Part shown: piece by piece, positions 18,239 to 28,118 of the stretch
Layout: every line of letters begins with the position of its first letter
How positions within the stretch are numbered: the first letter of the stretch is position 1
Notes under the pieces: model-generated
Databases searched by the model: none
Told to the model about the DNA's origin: nothing
What the model saw: the letters and a program-made list of their open reading frames with translations, nothing else
Made by a program: the position numbers and the translations under genes
NCBI RefSeq assembly: GCF_049933045.1
Contig: NZ_CP187926.1
Location: forward strand, 1,550,001-1,614,000
DNA: 64,000 nt
DNA from: Pseudocolwellia sp049933045
Lineage (GTDB): Bacteria > Pseudomonadota > Gammaproteobacteria > Enterobacterales > Alteromonadaceae
Direction of reading: 5' to 3'

Positions 18239-18430
18239 CTATTTTAATAACTGAGTATCGACAATTTTTTCTGCTTCTAACCAGTCTTCTATTTCATTAC
18301 CGTTTGTAAAATCACGTGCATTAGCAAGCTCATATGCTTCTACATTGATTTTTTCGTGGCGATTAAAATTAATATCTTGTTCATTCAGCTTGTTAGCTGA
18401 CGTAGCTTTTTTTGAATTAGCTTCACTCAT
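18239..18430 (-). CDS. DUF2934-like small protein
   Basis: 63 residues from the ATG at 18430, preceded by AGGAGAAATAAT; a longer frame to 18475 has no ribosome site. The C-terminal half (EAYELANARDFTNGNEIEDWLEAEKIV) is the DUF2934 signature, a short helical motif of unknown function found in stress-linked small proteins. The N-terminal half is polar and probably disordered. It is a single gene between two small intergenic regions, with a candidate island motif about 260 bases upstream. Confidence 0.8.
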   Translation of the reverse strand: MSEANSKKATSANKLNEQDINFNRHEKINVEAYELANARDFTNGNEIEDWLEAEKIVDTQLLK

Positions 18431-18666
18431 ATTATTTCTCCTAAATAATGAACCGATAATACTCATAACTCGCAATTAAAATAATTGTTGTTATAAGAAA
18501 AATCTGATCATTTTTATTTTAAATGGATGAGCCGTAATGAACGTATTAAACGCTAATCATTAGCTGTTTAAAGTAATGTTCACGGCTCGCATCGTCATAT
18601 CCAAAGTGTCCTTCAGACTCAGTTAATAAATCACTGAAGAATATATGGTTAATGGAAGACAGACTT

Positions 18667-18708
18667 AGAATAGTATTAATTTGACTTAATCACTGTTCGC
18701 AAGCACAC
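18667..18708 (-). promoter_or_regulatory. Island motif site I and -10-like hexamer
   Basis: GTGTGCTTGCGAACAGTGA (minus strand, 18708-18690) matches the island motif with two deviations. TATTCT at 18672-18667 is 32 bases from the palindrome centre. The DUF2934 gene starts about 240 bases downstream, giving a long leader. It is the weakest-placed of the sites with a -10 match. Confidence 0.45.
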
Positions 18709-18816
18709 ATATTTCAATTGTTTATTACTTAAATAAAAGTTTAATTCTGTTAACGAATTTTAATATTGGTGGCCTTTCTCAAATTACTCGATGAAAAAAA
18801 TTATCAATGATATTAC

Positions 18817-21187
18817 TTACTCCAGCGTTTGTTTTTTTAACCTCAGCGCATTAACGATAACAGATACTGAACTTAGACTCATAGCACCACTGGCCATCAT
18901 AGGACTGAGCAATAGACCAAACCAAGGATATAAAACACCCGCAGCAACTGACACACCGATAAAGTTATAAATGAAGGCAAAAAACAGATTTTGACGGATG
19001 TTATTCATGGTGTGCTGGCTAAGCAAACGAGCTTTGGTTATGCCACGTAAGTCGCCTTTAACAAGTACGATTCTTGCGCTGTTCATGGCAACATCGGTAC
19101 CTGTTCCCATAGCTATTCCAACATCAGCTTTTGCAAGTGCGGGGGGCATCATTAATGCCGTCACCTGCCATTGCTACAATATGGCCTTTGTGTTGAAGTT
19201 CTTTAATATAATTGAGTTTATCTTCTGGAGTAACATCTGCCTTAACATCATCAAGGCCTAACTTTTTGGCAACAACTCTTGCTGTTGTCGCATTATCACC
19301 GGTTAGTACCACAATTTTTAATCCCGCATGATGCAGCTGTTGTATAGCTTGAACTGTGGTTTTTTTGATAGCATCGCCAACACCTATAATGCCTGCCAAT
19401 ACACCGTCGAAAGTAATAAAAATAACGGTTTGACCATTTTCTCGCATTGTCATAGCTTGAGATCCTAACGAAGTAATGTCTATTCCTTGTTTCTCAATCA
19501 AGCGATCATTACCAATTAAAAGTGATTTACCTTCTATTGTGGCGCTAACCCCTTGTCCTGTGATGGATTTAAAATCATCCACCTGCTTTAATTGTAAATC
19601 TTTATCTTTAGCGCTGGATACTATGGCAGTAGCTAAAGGATGTTCACTTGATATTTCTATACTGGCTGCAAACAATAAGACATCGTTTTCTGTTAAACCT
19701 TGTTGCTCAGCTTCATTACTTATCAATATAGACTGAACTGTTGGTCGACCTTCTGTGAGAGTACCTGTTTTGTCTACCACTAAGGTATCTACTTTCTCCA
19801 TTAATTCTAGAGCTTCGGCATCTTTAATGAGTATGCCTTCTTGTGCACCTCTACCAATACCCACCATAATCGACATAGGCGTTGCTAAACCTAAGGCACA
19901 AGGACAAGCGATAATAAGTACTGAAACACCAACAACCAAAGCATTAACTAATGTTGGAGCAGGCCCAACTATTGCCCAAACAGTAAAGGAAATAACAGAA
20001 ACAGCGATAACAACAGGCACAAACCACTTAGATACTTTATCTGCAAGTTTATGGATAGGTGCTCTTGATCGTCCAGCATCATTCACTAACTCAATCATTC
20101 TTGCTAGCAAAGTATCTGAGCCAATTTTCTCGGCAATAAGTAAGATAGAACCTGTTGTATTAAGTGTTCCCGTAGTTACCTTGCTCGCTATTTTTTTGCT
20201 TACAGGAACGGGTTCGCCTGTGATCATAGATTCGTCGACATGAGAGTGACCATCTATGATTTCGCCATCCACAGGGATTTTTCCACCCGGTTTAACCCGT
20301 AAATGATCACCTAGTTGAACATCATCAAGTGATACTTCTTCTTCAGTACCATCAGCATTAATTCGTAAAGCTGTATCAGGTGCCAGTTTTAATAAAGACT
20401 TAATAGCACTGTTAGTTTTTGAACGAGCACGAAGCTCAAGCACCTGTCCCATCAATACCAAAGTAATGATGACAGCAGCAGCTTCAAAATATAGAGGCGC
20501 TTGACCTGCTATTTTAAAAGCTTCAGGTACTTGCGAAGGAAATAATAAGGCAAATAAACTAAACACAAATGCAGCAGAAGTACCCAGCCCAATCAAGCTG
20601 AACATATTAAGATCCCATCGCTTGAATGACTCTACAGCTCGTACAAAAAACGGCCATCCTCCCCATACTACAACAGGTGTTGCTAATATTGCCTGAAGCC
20701 AACTAAAGGGTTTTTCACCTAGCCAACTGCCAACATTAATACCTGGAACTACACCACCCATAGTAATAATCAACAAAGGTAAACTGAAAAACACACTGAA
20801 CCAAAAACGTATTGTCATATCTGTAAGTTCAGAGTTATCTTCATCGGTAGTAGGTGTAATAGATTCGAGTGACATGCCACATTTTGGGCATAAACCTGCT
20901 TTGTTTTGACGTATTTCAGGATGCATTGGACAAGTAAAGATAAGGCTAATATGGTCAGTATTGTTGCTAGTTTTTTTACTTGTTTTGGTGGTTTTGTCTG
21001 TGCCTTTCACCTGTGAATTACCACTCTTATTTCCAGAATGAATATACTGTTCAGGATCTGCATTAAATTTATCAACACATGACGAGCTACAAAATAAGTA
21101 ATTGCTTCCTTTGTATTCAACCGTTTTATCATTATCACTTTTAATATCACGGAGTACTTCCATTCCACAAACGGGATCGTAATTCAT
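18817..21187 (-). pseudogene. Heavy-metal (Cu/Ag-type) P1B-ATPase with frameshift
   Basis: The gene reads as two frames: 21187 to 19124 (N-terminal 687 residues) and a frame ending at 18817. A YHS domain (DPVCGMEV, 4-50) and a heavy-metal-binding CPMHPEI...CPKCGM domain come first, followed by eight membrane helices with the CPC metal site (IIACPCALGLATP), the phosphorylation motif DKTGTLT, HP loop SSEHPLA and AGDGINDAP. Just after this the frame slips: six C (minus strand, 19146-19141) give PRTCKS-stop, whereas five C would read PALAKADVGIAMGTGTDVA, which is present in the other frame. The rest, to LRLKKQTLE, completes the enzyme. It is a Cu+ or Ag+ exporter if functional. The indel could be real, a sequencing error, or slippage. 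Confidence 0.9.
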
Positions 21188-21393
21188 ATTCTCTCCTTCA
21201 TTGCTTTAGCCGTTTAGCTTTGGTGTGAGTAACAATAACTGCAATGTATTAGTATTTGTCTAAGCTAGGTTAATTTTATAAAAGATAAATCGTCAATCTA
21301 TTTTGTCACGCTATCAATCATTAAAGCCTGAACTCAATCTCACTCTTAAATCTGTTTCATCCTGAAATAATTAATCAGCAATCGAATATCTAT

Positions 21394-21584
21394 TAGGGTC
21401 TGTTGATCTTTCGAGATTATTTTTACAACAAGGTGTTTGATATTTAGACAAGGCGGAGTCTGTGACGTGTAGCTAGCTACTCGAACAGACGATAACGCCC
21501 TGTCTATCCAAAGTTAAGAATTTCAAACACATGCTGCCCTTTAGGTTCATTTAAAATTTAACCCTGAAAGATCAACAGACCCTA
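21394..21584. repeat. 191-bp MITE-like element with 19-bp terminal inverted repeats
   Basis: The ends TAGGGTCTGTTGATCTTTC (21394-21412) and the exact reverse complement (21566-21584) bound an element without an open frame. Inside are nested inverted pairs (GTGTTTGA/TCAAACAC, GGCG/CGCC flanks) and a central palindrome GTAGCTAGCTAC at 21469-21480, so the whole can fold into one long hairpin. A shortened relative is at 33747-33805. Likely a non-autonomous transposon moved by an element elsewhere in the genome. Confidence 0.82.
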
Positions 21585-21615
21585 GTTTTAAAGCGCTGTA
21601 ATAATTATTAATTAC

Positions 21616-21816
21616 CTATTTTACGGGTATATCTTCAAGTAACTTTAAGATCTTAGGGTTATTATTAAGTTTAGCTAAGTCAATGAGATAGCTTTTTTCT
21701 AGATCTAGCATTGGGCCGTTTATTAAAAGTTCTTTTACCGACTGCTCTTCACCATTGACGATAGACGTTTTTAAAGCAGCAAAGTTGGCTATAGTTTGTC
21801 CATTTTTATCTGACAT
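21616..21816 (-). CDS. Small hypothetical protein, ankyrin-like helical
   Basis: 66 residues from the ATG at 21816 (MSDKNGQTIANFAALKTS), with GAGAG upstream. The sequence has two amphipathic helix pairs (VKELLINGPMLDLEKSYLIDLAKLNNNPKILKLLEDI) reminiscent of an ankyrin-type repeat, but I do not recognise a family with confidence. No catalytic motif, no signal peptide, no membrane helix. It is a lone gene between the MITE-like element and aconitase. Confidence 0.6.
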   Translation of the reverse strand: MSDKNGQTIANFAALKTSIVNGEEQSVKELLINGPMLDLEKSYLIDLAKLNNNPKILKLLEDIPVK

Positions 21817-22086
21817 GTTAACTCTCACTCTTTGTATTTAGTTTATGTGAATCTAACACTATATTGATGCTAGTTATCGGTCAACGTTGAATGACGTGTT
21901 CTTTATGTTCCACGATAATAAGGCCAATAGACAGTTAATAATTACCTGACAAGCTGACATCAATTGTGGTTTTAGCTTGCTTTAATTGTGCACAACAAAC
22001 TGAAAAAAAGGACTAACAGACAAGGTATGTAAGCGCCTATTTTTCATTGATTGAATTTATTATTTTGACTATCTACTTTTTGTTTT

Positions 22087-24876
22087 TCATAAGAATTTAC
22101 TTGCGATATAAGGTAAAAGGCCGCCTGCAAGAAAATGCTTTAATTCGAGGCTATTATTGATACATAAAACAACGGGTATGGTTAATGGTGCGTCTTGATC
22201 TTCAGCGTCGTTTTGACGAATAACTAGTTGTAATGTTTGTTTAGGAACTATTGGTTTATTCTCACTAATATAACCAAATACAATATCTATTTTTTCATCT
22301 CCTCTTAACGCTAAATCTTCAATGGATATTGTTTTTGGTAATTGCAACGGCATTATTCCCATGCCGACTAAATTACTGCGATGTATACGTTCAAAAGATT
22401 GTGCGATAACCGCTTTAACACCGAGTAATTGGCATCCTTTAGCAGCCCAATCTCTACTAGAGCCAGTGCCATATTCTTTACCAGCAAAAATGACTAAAGG
22501 AATGTTGTTTGCTTGATAGTATTGGCTAGCTTCAAATATAGAGTGCGATGAAGCATGCTGAGTTTTATTATCGTCAAATATATATGTGACTCCTCCTTCT
22601 TCAGGCGCAACCATTTTATTTTGTAATCGATTATTGGCGAACGTACCACGAACCATGACTTCATGATTACCGCGCCGAGATCCATAGCTATTAAATTTTT
22701 TAGGTAATACACCTTTTTCTAATAGGTATTGTCCTGATGGACTATCTTCACTAATTTTTCCTGCAGGGGATATATGATCTGTTGTGATCGAGTGACCCAA
22801 TATTGCGATTAGTCTAGCGGATTTTATGGTGTATGAAGAGAATGTTAATGGTGCTGTTAGTGTGGCACCCTCATCTGCGATAACGGTATTTTCATCTTCA
22901 ATATCATCAAGAAGTTCAAAAAATGGAGGTTTTTTAATATAGGTGGATGCGCGATTCCATGGATAATAGAGTGTGTCACTTATTGGCAAATCTTCCCAAG
23001 CTTGATCACCCTTTAGCATGTTTTGATAAGATACAGCGTAACTTTTTTGAGTTATTGACGATAACGCCTGAGTCACTAATTCGTCACTAGGCCATATATC
23101 TCGTAGATATACGTCTTTACCGTTTTGGTCTGTACCGAGAGGTTCTTCGTCAAGATCAATTCTAGTATGCCCCGCTAAGGCAAAAGCGACTACAAGTGGT
23201 GGTGAAGCAAGCCAATTAAGTTTGACCGCTGGGTGAATGCGACCTTCAAAATTCCTATTACCTGACAATACAGCGCTAGCACTAAGACCATTTTCATCAA
23301 TGAGTGTTTCTATATTGGTATTTAACGGACCAGAGTTACCAATACAAGTAGTACAACCAAATCCAATACGATGGAACCCCAACTTATCTAGAAACGGTTG
23401 TAAGCCAGAGTCATCAAGATAACGAGCAACAACTTGAGAACCCGGTGCGAATGATGTTTTCACATAAGACTTTAAGGTGAGTCCACGTTCAACAGCGGCT
23501 TTAGCGAGTAACCCAGCTTGCAACATAACATTTGGATTAGAGGTATTAGTACACGAAGTGATCGCTGCGATTGCAATATCACCCGCAATAAATTCTTGTG
23601 ATGCCTGAGGTTTATGTTCGCTATGTTTGGTTTGTAAATCTAGCGTTATGGCCTCTAATGTTTTTTGTTTGATAGCACTCAATGGTAAAAGATCTTGAGG
23701 ACGTTTCGGACCAGCAACACTAGGCACCACTTGTTGTAAATCAATGCTAACATTTTCAGTGTAAACGGCCACATCAGTACTTTCGTCAAACCAAATATGT
23801 TGTGCTTTTGCATAAGCTTCAACTTGTGCAACTAATTCAGGAGGACGATTAGTTAGTGTCAGATAATCAATCATCTTAGCGTCTATTGGAAATAATCCGC
23901 ACGTTGCACCATATTCTGGTGCCATATTCGCTATTGTCGCGCGATCGGCAATGCTCAACGTTAATACCCCTGCCCCATAAAACTCAACATATTTACCAAC
24001 CACACCATATTGTCTTAATATTTTCGTTATAGTTAAAACAAGATCGGTAGCGGTTGTGCCAATGGGTAGCTTACCCTTAAGTTGCACACCTACAACCTGG
24101 GGCATGCTCATGCTTAATGGTTGACCAAGCATTACTGCTTCAGCCTCAATACCTCCTACTCCCCAACCAAGTACACCTAAACCGTTAATCATAGTTGTAT
24201 GGCTATCAGTTCCTATTAATGTATCTGGTATTAAAACACTATCTTCTTTACGCACCACTTGCGCCAAATATTCAAGATTAACCTGATGGCAAATACCACG
24301 CCCTGGTGGCACAATCCGTAAATTATTAAATGATTTTTGTGCCCATTTTAAAAACTGATAACGTTCTTGATTGATTTCCATTTCACGTTGACGATTATAA
24401 AGCAATGCATCACTACTACCTGCCTGCTCTGCAATAACTGAATGATCTATAACTAAATCAACCGGACAAACGGGATTAATTTTGTTGGCGTCACCACCTT
24501 TGCTCATAACTGCTTCACGCATTGCAGCAAGATCAGCTAATGCTGGCACTCCGGTATAGTCTTGCATGAGTACGCGTGAGGGAAAGTATGAAAACTCAAA
24601 TCCAGATATTGATTCTTTGCCTGTCAGGTTGTTGATCGTATCGACAATATCTTGATAATCAGCATCTGATTCCATAACGTGTCGCATTACATTCTCTAAA
24701 AAAATCTTGATAACAAAAGGCTGGTCATCTAAGTTAAAATCGAAATCTTGGCCAAGTTTTACTAAGGACCAATATGCGCAGTCACGGCTAGATTCAAACG
24801 GTACACTTTGAGGCAAAAACTCTGCTATAGAAGTGAGATACTTTTCACGCCATGTTTCTTTAGTTACTGAGTTCAC
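22087..24876 (-). CDS. acnA: Aconitate hydratase A
   Basis: 929 residues. It isomerises citrate to isocitrate through cis-aconitate with a [4Fe-4S] cluster. Cluster cysteines are visible in TSCTNTSNP and GFGCTTCIGNSGP. The N-terminal DYTGVPALADLAAMR, IGTDSHTTMINGLGVLGWGVGGIEAEAVMLGQP and the C-terminal swivel-domain stretches GKEYGTGSSRDWAAKG and SFERIHRSNLVGMG are typical of AcnA/IRP1-type enzymes. The start is GTG at 24876 with AAGGA seven bases upstream. AcnA is the stationary-phase and stress form in enterics, which suits this island. It lies alone, 128 bases after hflC. Confidence 0.96.
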   Translation of the reverse strand: MNSVTKETWREKYLTSIAEFLPQSVPFESSRDCAYWSLVKLGQDFDFNLDDQPFVIKIFLENVMRHVMESDADYQDIVDTINNLTGKESISGFEFSYFPSRVLMQDYTGVPALADLAAMREAVMSKGGDANKINPVCPVDLVIDHSVIAEQAGSSDALLYNRQREMEINQERYQFLKWAQKSFNNLRIVPPGRGICHQVNLEYLAQVVRKEDSVLIPDTLIGTDSHTTMINGLGVLGWGVGGIEAEAVMLGQPLSMSMPQVVGVQLKGKLPIGTTATDLVLTITKILRQYGVVGKYVEFYGAGVLTLSIADRATIANMAPEYGATCGLFPIDAKMIDYLTLTNRPPELVAQVEAYAKAQHIWFDESTDVAVYTENVSIDLQQVVPSVAGPKRPQDLLPLSAIKQKTLEAITLDLQTKHSEHKPQASQEFIAGDIAIAAITSCTNTSNPNVMLQAGLLAKAAVERGLTLKSYVKTSFAPGSQVVARYLDDSGLQPFLDKLGFHRIGFGCTTCIGNSGPLNTNIETLIDENGLSASAVLSGNRNFEGRIHPAVKLNWLASPPLVVAFALAGHTRIDLDEEPLGTDQNGKDVYLRDIWPSDELVTQALSSITQKSYAVSYQNMLKGDQAWEDLPISDTLYYPWNRASTYIKKPPFFELLDDIEDENTVIADEGATLTAPLTFSSYTIKSARLIAILGHSITTDHISPAGKISEDSPSGQYLLEKGVLPKKFNSYGSRRGNHEVMVRGTFANNRLQNKMVAPEEGGVTYIFDDNKTQHASSHSIFEASQYYQANNIPLVIFAGKEYGTGSSRDWAAKGCQLLGVKAVIAQSFERIHRSNLVGMGIMPLQLPKTISIEDLALRGDEKIDIVFGYISENKPIVPKQTLQLVIRQNDAEDQDAPLTIPVVLCINNSLELKHFLAGGLLPYIASKFL

Positions 24877-25004
24877 GGTATATCCTTACTACTTTAGTTT
24901 GCGTTGTTAAAAAAATTAATGGGAGCGATTTAATTGAAAAATCACCACAAGTTTAATCGTTCATTTTTAAATTTCTGTCATAGAATTAGAGTGTAAATAG
25001 TCGA

Positions 25005-25985
25005 CTATTGTGTTGTTTTTTTATTCGCTTGAGTATGCTGCAAGTACTGAAACAATTCGCTATCGGTGGATAGCAAAAAGGTTGTATTTTTACTTAACGC
25101 AATTTCATAAGTTTGCAGTGATCGAGTAAACGCATAAAACTCTGCAGCTTCTGTACTTTGATTGTATGCATCAGCATAAATCTTTGTCGCTTTGGCGTCG
25201 GCTAGTCCGCGAATTTCTTCTACTTTACGGTAAGCTTCTGACTGTATTTTGTTTAAGTCTCGCTCACGATTTCCATGAATTCGTGCAGCTTCTCCTTTAC
25301 CTTCAGAGAGAAAGCGTTCAGCTATTTGCAGCCGTTCACTGATCATGCGTTCATAAATTTTAGGACGTACACTTTCATTATAATTAATGCGTTTAAAACG
25401 AATATCGAGCAGTTGAATACCAAATACTTTGACCTTTTCTGCCGCCGCATTGAATATATCTTTCTCTACCAATAATCGACCTTTATGTATTGGCACCAAA
25501 CTACCAATATCTTGTGCTTTTTCAGCATCAGTAAGTAATGAATCTCTGAGTGGCTTACGGTCTTTAGACGTACGAATAATCTCGATTAACTCATGTTTGG
25601 CAACTGCATTACGGGTCTCACTACCAAAAATATCATCCAGCCTTGATTGCGCACTGCGTTCATCTCCCAAGCGCAAAAAGTATTGCAAAGGGTCAATAAC
25701 TTGCCAACGAGCAAACAAGCTAACCGAAATATACAACTTATCTTTTGTCGGCATATCTGATGGTGTACCTTCCCATTCCAATACGCGCTTTTCAATAGAA
25801 TTAACTTCTTGAATAAAAGGCACTTTTACCTTGATACCGGCATCAACAATCGGCTTACCAACAGGTTTACCAAATTGTGTAATAATAACTTGCTCCACCT
25901 CATTAACCGTATACAGTGCACTATTAACTGACAAAACAATAAGCATCAGAGCAACACCACTTATTAACCATAGAAATCGTTTCAT
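25005..25985 (-). CDS. hflC: HflC-like prohibitin-family membrane protein
   Basis: 326 residues. One N-terminal membrane helix (about 5-22) is followed by a band-7/SPFH domain (VNEVEQVIITQFGKPVGKPIVDAGIKVKVPF) and a helical region with GEAARIHGNRERDLNKIQSEAYRK. HflC pairs with HflK to make a large cage around the FtsH protease in the inner membrane. The start overlaps hflK by four bases (ATGA). The usual hflKC copy sits after hflX; this one has no hfq or hflX nearby, so it is probably a second, island-borne pair. Confidence 0.92.
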   Translation of the reverse strand: MKRFLWLISGVALMLIVLSVNSALYTVNEVEQVIITQFGKPVGKPIVDAGIKVKVPFIQEVNSIEKRVLEWEGTPSDMPTKDKLYISVSLFARWQVIDPLQYFLRLGDERSAQSRLDDIFGSETRNAVAKHELIEIIRTSKDRKPLRDSLLTDAEKAQDIGSLVPIHKGRLLVEKDIFNAAAEKVKVFGIQLLDIRFKRINYNESVRPKIYERMISERLQIAERFLSEGKGEAARIHGNRERDLNKIQSEAYRKVEEIRGLADAKATKIYADAYNQSTEAAEFYAFTRSLQTYEIALSKNTTFLLSTDSELFQYLQHTQANKKTTQ

Positions 25986-27070
25986 TTTATTTCTTCCTTA
26001 GTCGTTAAATTCAACAGTGGTAAAACGCTTTTCGCCTTACTATCAATGATAATTTTATTGGCGATCTGTGGCATCACGATTTGCATAGTTTCCAAATAAA
26101 GACGTCTACGCGTTACTTCTGGTGCTTTTTTAAACTCGGCAAAAAGCGCGTTAAAATGAAGTGCATTACCTTCAGCTTCATTTATACGTTTTAATCGGTA
26201 ACCGTCGGCCTCTCGGATACGCTGATCACGTTCTCCTTCAGCCAAGGGAATGACTCTGTTGTATTCTCGGCGTGCTTCATTGATCAGTTTTTCTTTCTCT
26301 TGCTGAGCTTGATTAACTTTGTTAAAAGATGCTTGCACTGGTTTTGGCGGGTTTATATTTTTGAGTTGCACCTGATCAATACTGATCCCCATTACATATT
26401 TTGTCGATAAGGCCTGCATCTTACTTAATGCCTCTACTTCAATCTCTTGTCGACCAATAGTTATAACTTCATCAACAGTGCGGTCACCAACAACTTCACG
26501 CATAACAGATTCAGAGACATAGCGCAGGGTTCCTGCAGGATCACGTACCTCAAACAAATAATATTTTGGGTTTGCAATACGGTATTGAACAACCCATTCA
26601 ACTAAAGCTGTGTTTAAATCGCCAGTTACCATTTGAGTTTCCACTAACTGATTGTTTAATAGTTCAACTTTAGATCTATCCGACATATAAAAACGATTAG
26701 GGGATATATTTTGATCAGGGTCCTTAGCTCCGGGTGTAGAAAATCCAAACTCTTGTTTCAGTTGGCGTTTAGTGGGAACTATATAAATTTGGTCGACACC
26801 TAAAGGTATTTTTAAGTGTAAACCTGAAGGTTTAATCACTTCAAATTTACCAAATCGTAGCACTACTGCTACGGAATCACTTGGCACTGTGAATATGCTG
26901 GTGTAACCCATTGAGGCAATTAATATCACGATTAAAAATGTAATTACTCTTTTAGATTTTCCTTGAGGAAAAATTTTTTGAGAAGCTATAAACAATGTTT
27001 TCCCTGCTTTTTCCATAGCAATTGCTCGCTTCGGGTCTTGTTTTTTGCTCGTATCATTTTTTGTAGACAT
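25982..27070 (-). CDS. hflK: HflK-like prohibitin-family membrane protein
   Basis: 362 residues. It has a cytoplasmic, lysine-rich N-terminus, one membrane helix (about 42-60), and an SPFH domain starting FTVPSDSVAVVLRFGKFEVIKPSGLHLKIPLGVDQIY, then a coiled-coil region (QAQQEKEKLINEARREYNRVIPLAEGERDQRI). The partner hflC follows with a 4-base overlap. The N-terminus lacks the long glycine-rich stretch of housekeeping HflK, which supports a paralogous role. GAGAAAG precedes the ATG. Confidence 0.92.
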   Translation of the reverse strand: MSTKNDTSKKQDPKRAIAMEKAGKTLFIASQKIFPQGKSKRVITFLIVILIASMGYTSIFTVPSDSVAVVLRFGKFEVIKPSGLHLKIPLGVDQIYIVPTKRQLKQEFGFSTPGAKDPDQNISPNRFYMSDRSKVELLNNQLVETQMVTGDLNTALVEWVVQYRIANPKYYLFEVRDPAGTLRYVSESVMREVVGDRTVDEVITIGRQEIEVEALSKMQALSTKYVMGISIDQVQLKNINPPKPVQASFNKVNQAQQEKEKLINEARREYNRVIPLAEGERDQRIREADGYRLKRINEAEGNALHFNALFAEFKKAPEVTRRRLYLETMQIVMPQIANKIIIDSKAKSVLPLLNLTTKEEIK

Positions 27071-27224
27071 TGCTTTCTCAGTTTTTTGGTGATGAAAAAA
27101 ATCAGGTATGAATCACTTAAACGTTACGGAATAGTTGAGAATTCGATGATAAAATAGATTTGAAAGTATTAGGTTAATTAAGCATGTAATGAGCAGTTTA
27201 TTAGCTTTTTTGCCAATACTCTGA

Positions 27225-27632
27225 TTAATGTTCACTACTAAGATTGCTAGATATACGTCTTGATACACGAAGTAATAGATCTTTTACTTCTTTTGCTAAT
27301 ACTTGGATGTCGGGGTTATCAACAACTTGTAATATGGCCTCGGGATCCATAAATGTAACCGTTATACTGCTATTTATTTATTCGCGTACTACTACGTTAC
27401 AAGGTAGTAATAAACCAATATTTGGATCAGCTTCAATGGCACGAAGTGCTAAAGGTGGATTGCAGGCACCAAGAATACGATAAGGCCTCTGTTCAACATT
27501 AATTTTATCTTTTAACGTTTCTTTTACATCTATATCAGTTAGTACACCAAAACCCTCTTTTTTGAGTGATTCAATAACATTGGTGATCACAATATCGAAA
27601 GGCATTTGTAATTGAATACTGAATCCGTACAT
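27225..27632 (-). pseudogene. DUF302 protein interrupted by an in-frame stop
   Basis: The frame from ATG 27632 (GGAG seven bases upstream) encodes a DUF302 domain: MYGFSIQLQMPFDIVITNVIESLKKEGFGVLTDIDVKETLKDK, then YRILGACNPPLALRAIEADPNIGLLLPCNVVVRE. It meets TAA at 27380-27378, but the same frame continues with 50 more codons (SSITVTFMDPEAILQVVDNPDIQVLAKEVKDLL) to TAA at 27227-27225. That tail is the normal end of DUF302 proteins, so a single nonsense codon divides a 135-codon gene. The stop lies in a short AATA tandem run. DUF302 proteins are small, often stress-linked, function unknown. Confidence 0.82.
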
Positions 27633-28118
27633 AGGTAGCTCCTGTATAAAAATGAATAATGACTGAATTAAGTTTGATCAAAAGTAGCCTTGTTGATAAA
27701 GGCTAAGTCATGTTAAAGGTATATTAATAATTACTCTGTACGCTATCGAACCCAATGGAATGTTTTGGGCTGTGGGGTAAGAAAAAAGAAGTATGCCGAA
27801 TCCCAAGACTATTCATTAAGTTTATTGACTGAAAGTATTAATTGACCGAAAAGTACCATTCAAATATGCGAAAGTATGATAAATAACGCAAAAATGAATG
27901 GTAGATGGGGTGAGAAACTGGGATCGCTTAATCGTTATACGACTCTCACTACTTACTAGCCCTTTAGCTATAGCATAATTAATTTAAGATGATTGACTTG
28001 GTTTTCTCGAGTAAATATTATACTACTCCATAAAGGAATAGACCTGTCTGGTAGAACTAAACAATCAGGAGCTTGTGAAGAAATATCACGTAATACGCAA
28101 CATATCTTCAGGTTTTTA
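27633..28118. other. 486-bp intergenic region between poxB and the DUF302 gene
   Basis: No coding frame was recognised. Apart from motif site E near its left end, I see nothing else of note; a poly-A-rich stretch lies at 27781-27790. Confidence 0.5.
27710..27751 (-). promoter_or_regulatory. Island motif site E ahead of the DUF302 gene
   Basis: GTTCGATAGCGTACAGAGT (minus strand, 27751-27733) fits the island motif with both arms (GTTCG, CGTAC). TAACAT at 27715-27710 is 32 bases from the palindrome centre and resembles a -10 box in four of six positions. The start codon is about 78 bases beyond. Confidence 0.6.

Noticed and set aside
19476..20243. Plus-strand frames of 86 and 162 codons within the P-ATPase gene
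   Set aside because: Shadows of conserved membrane coding on the other strand; no independent evidence.
21475..21500. CGAACAGACG inside the MITE-like element
   Set aside because: Right half matches the island motif but the left arm is absent and it belongs to a mobile repeat.
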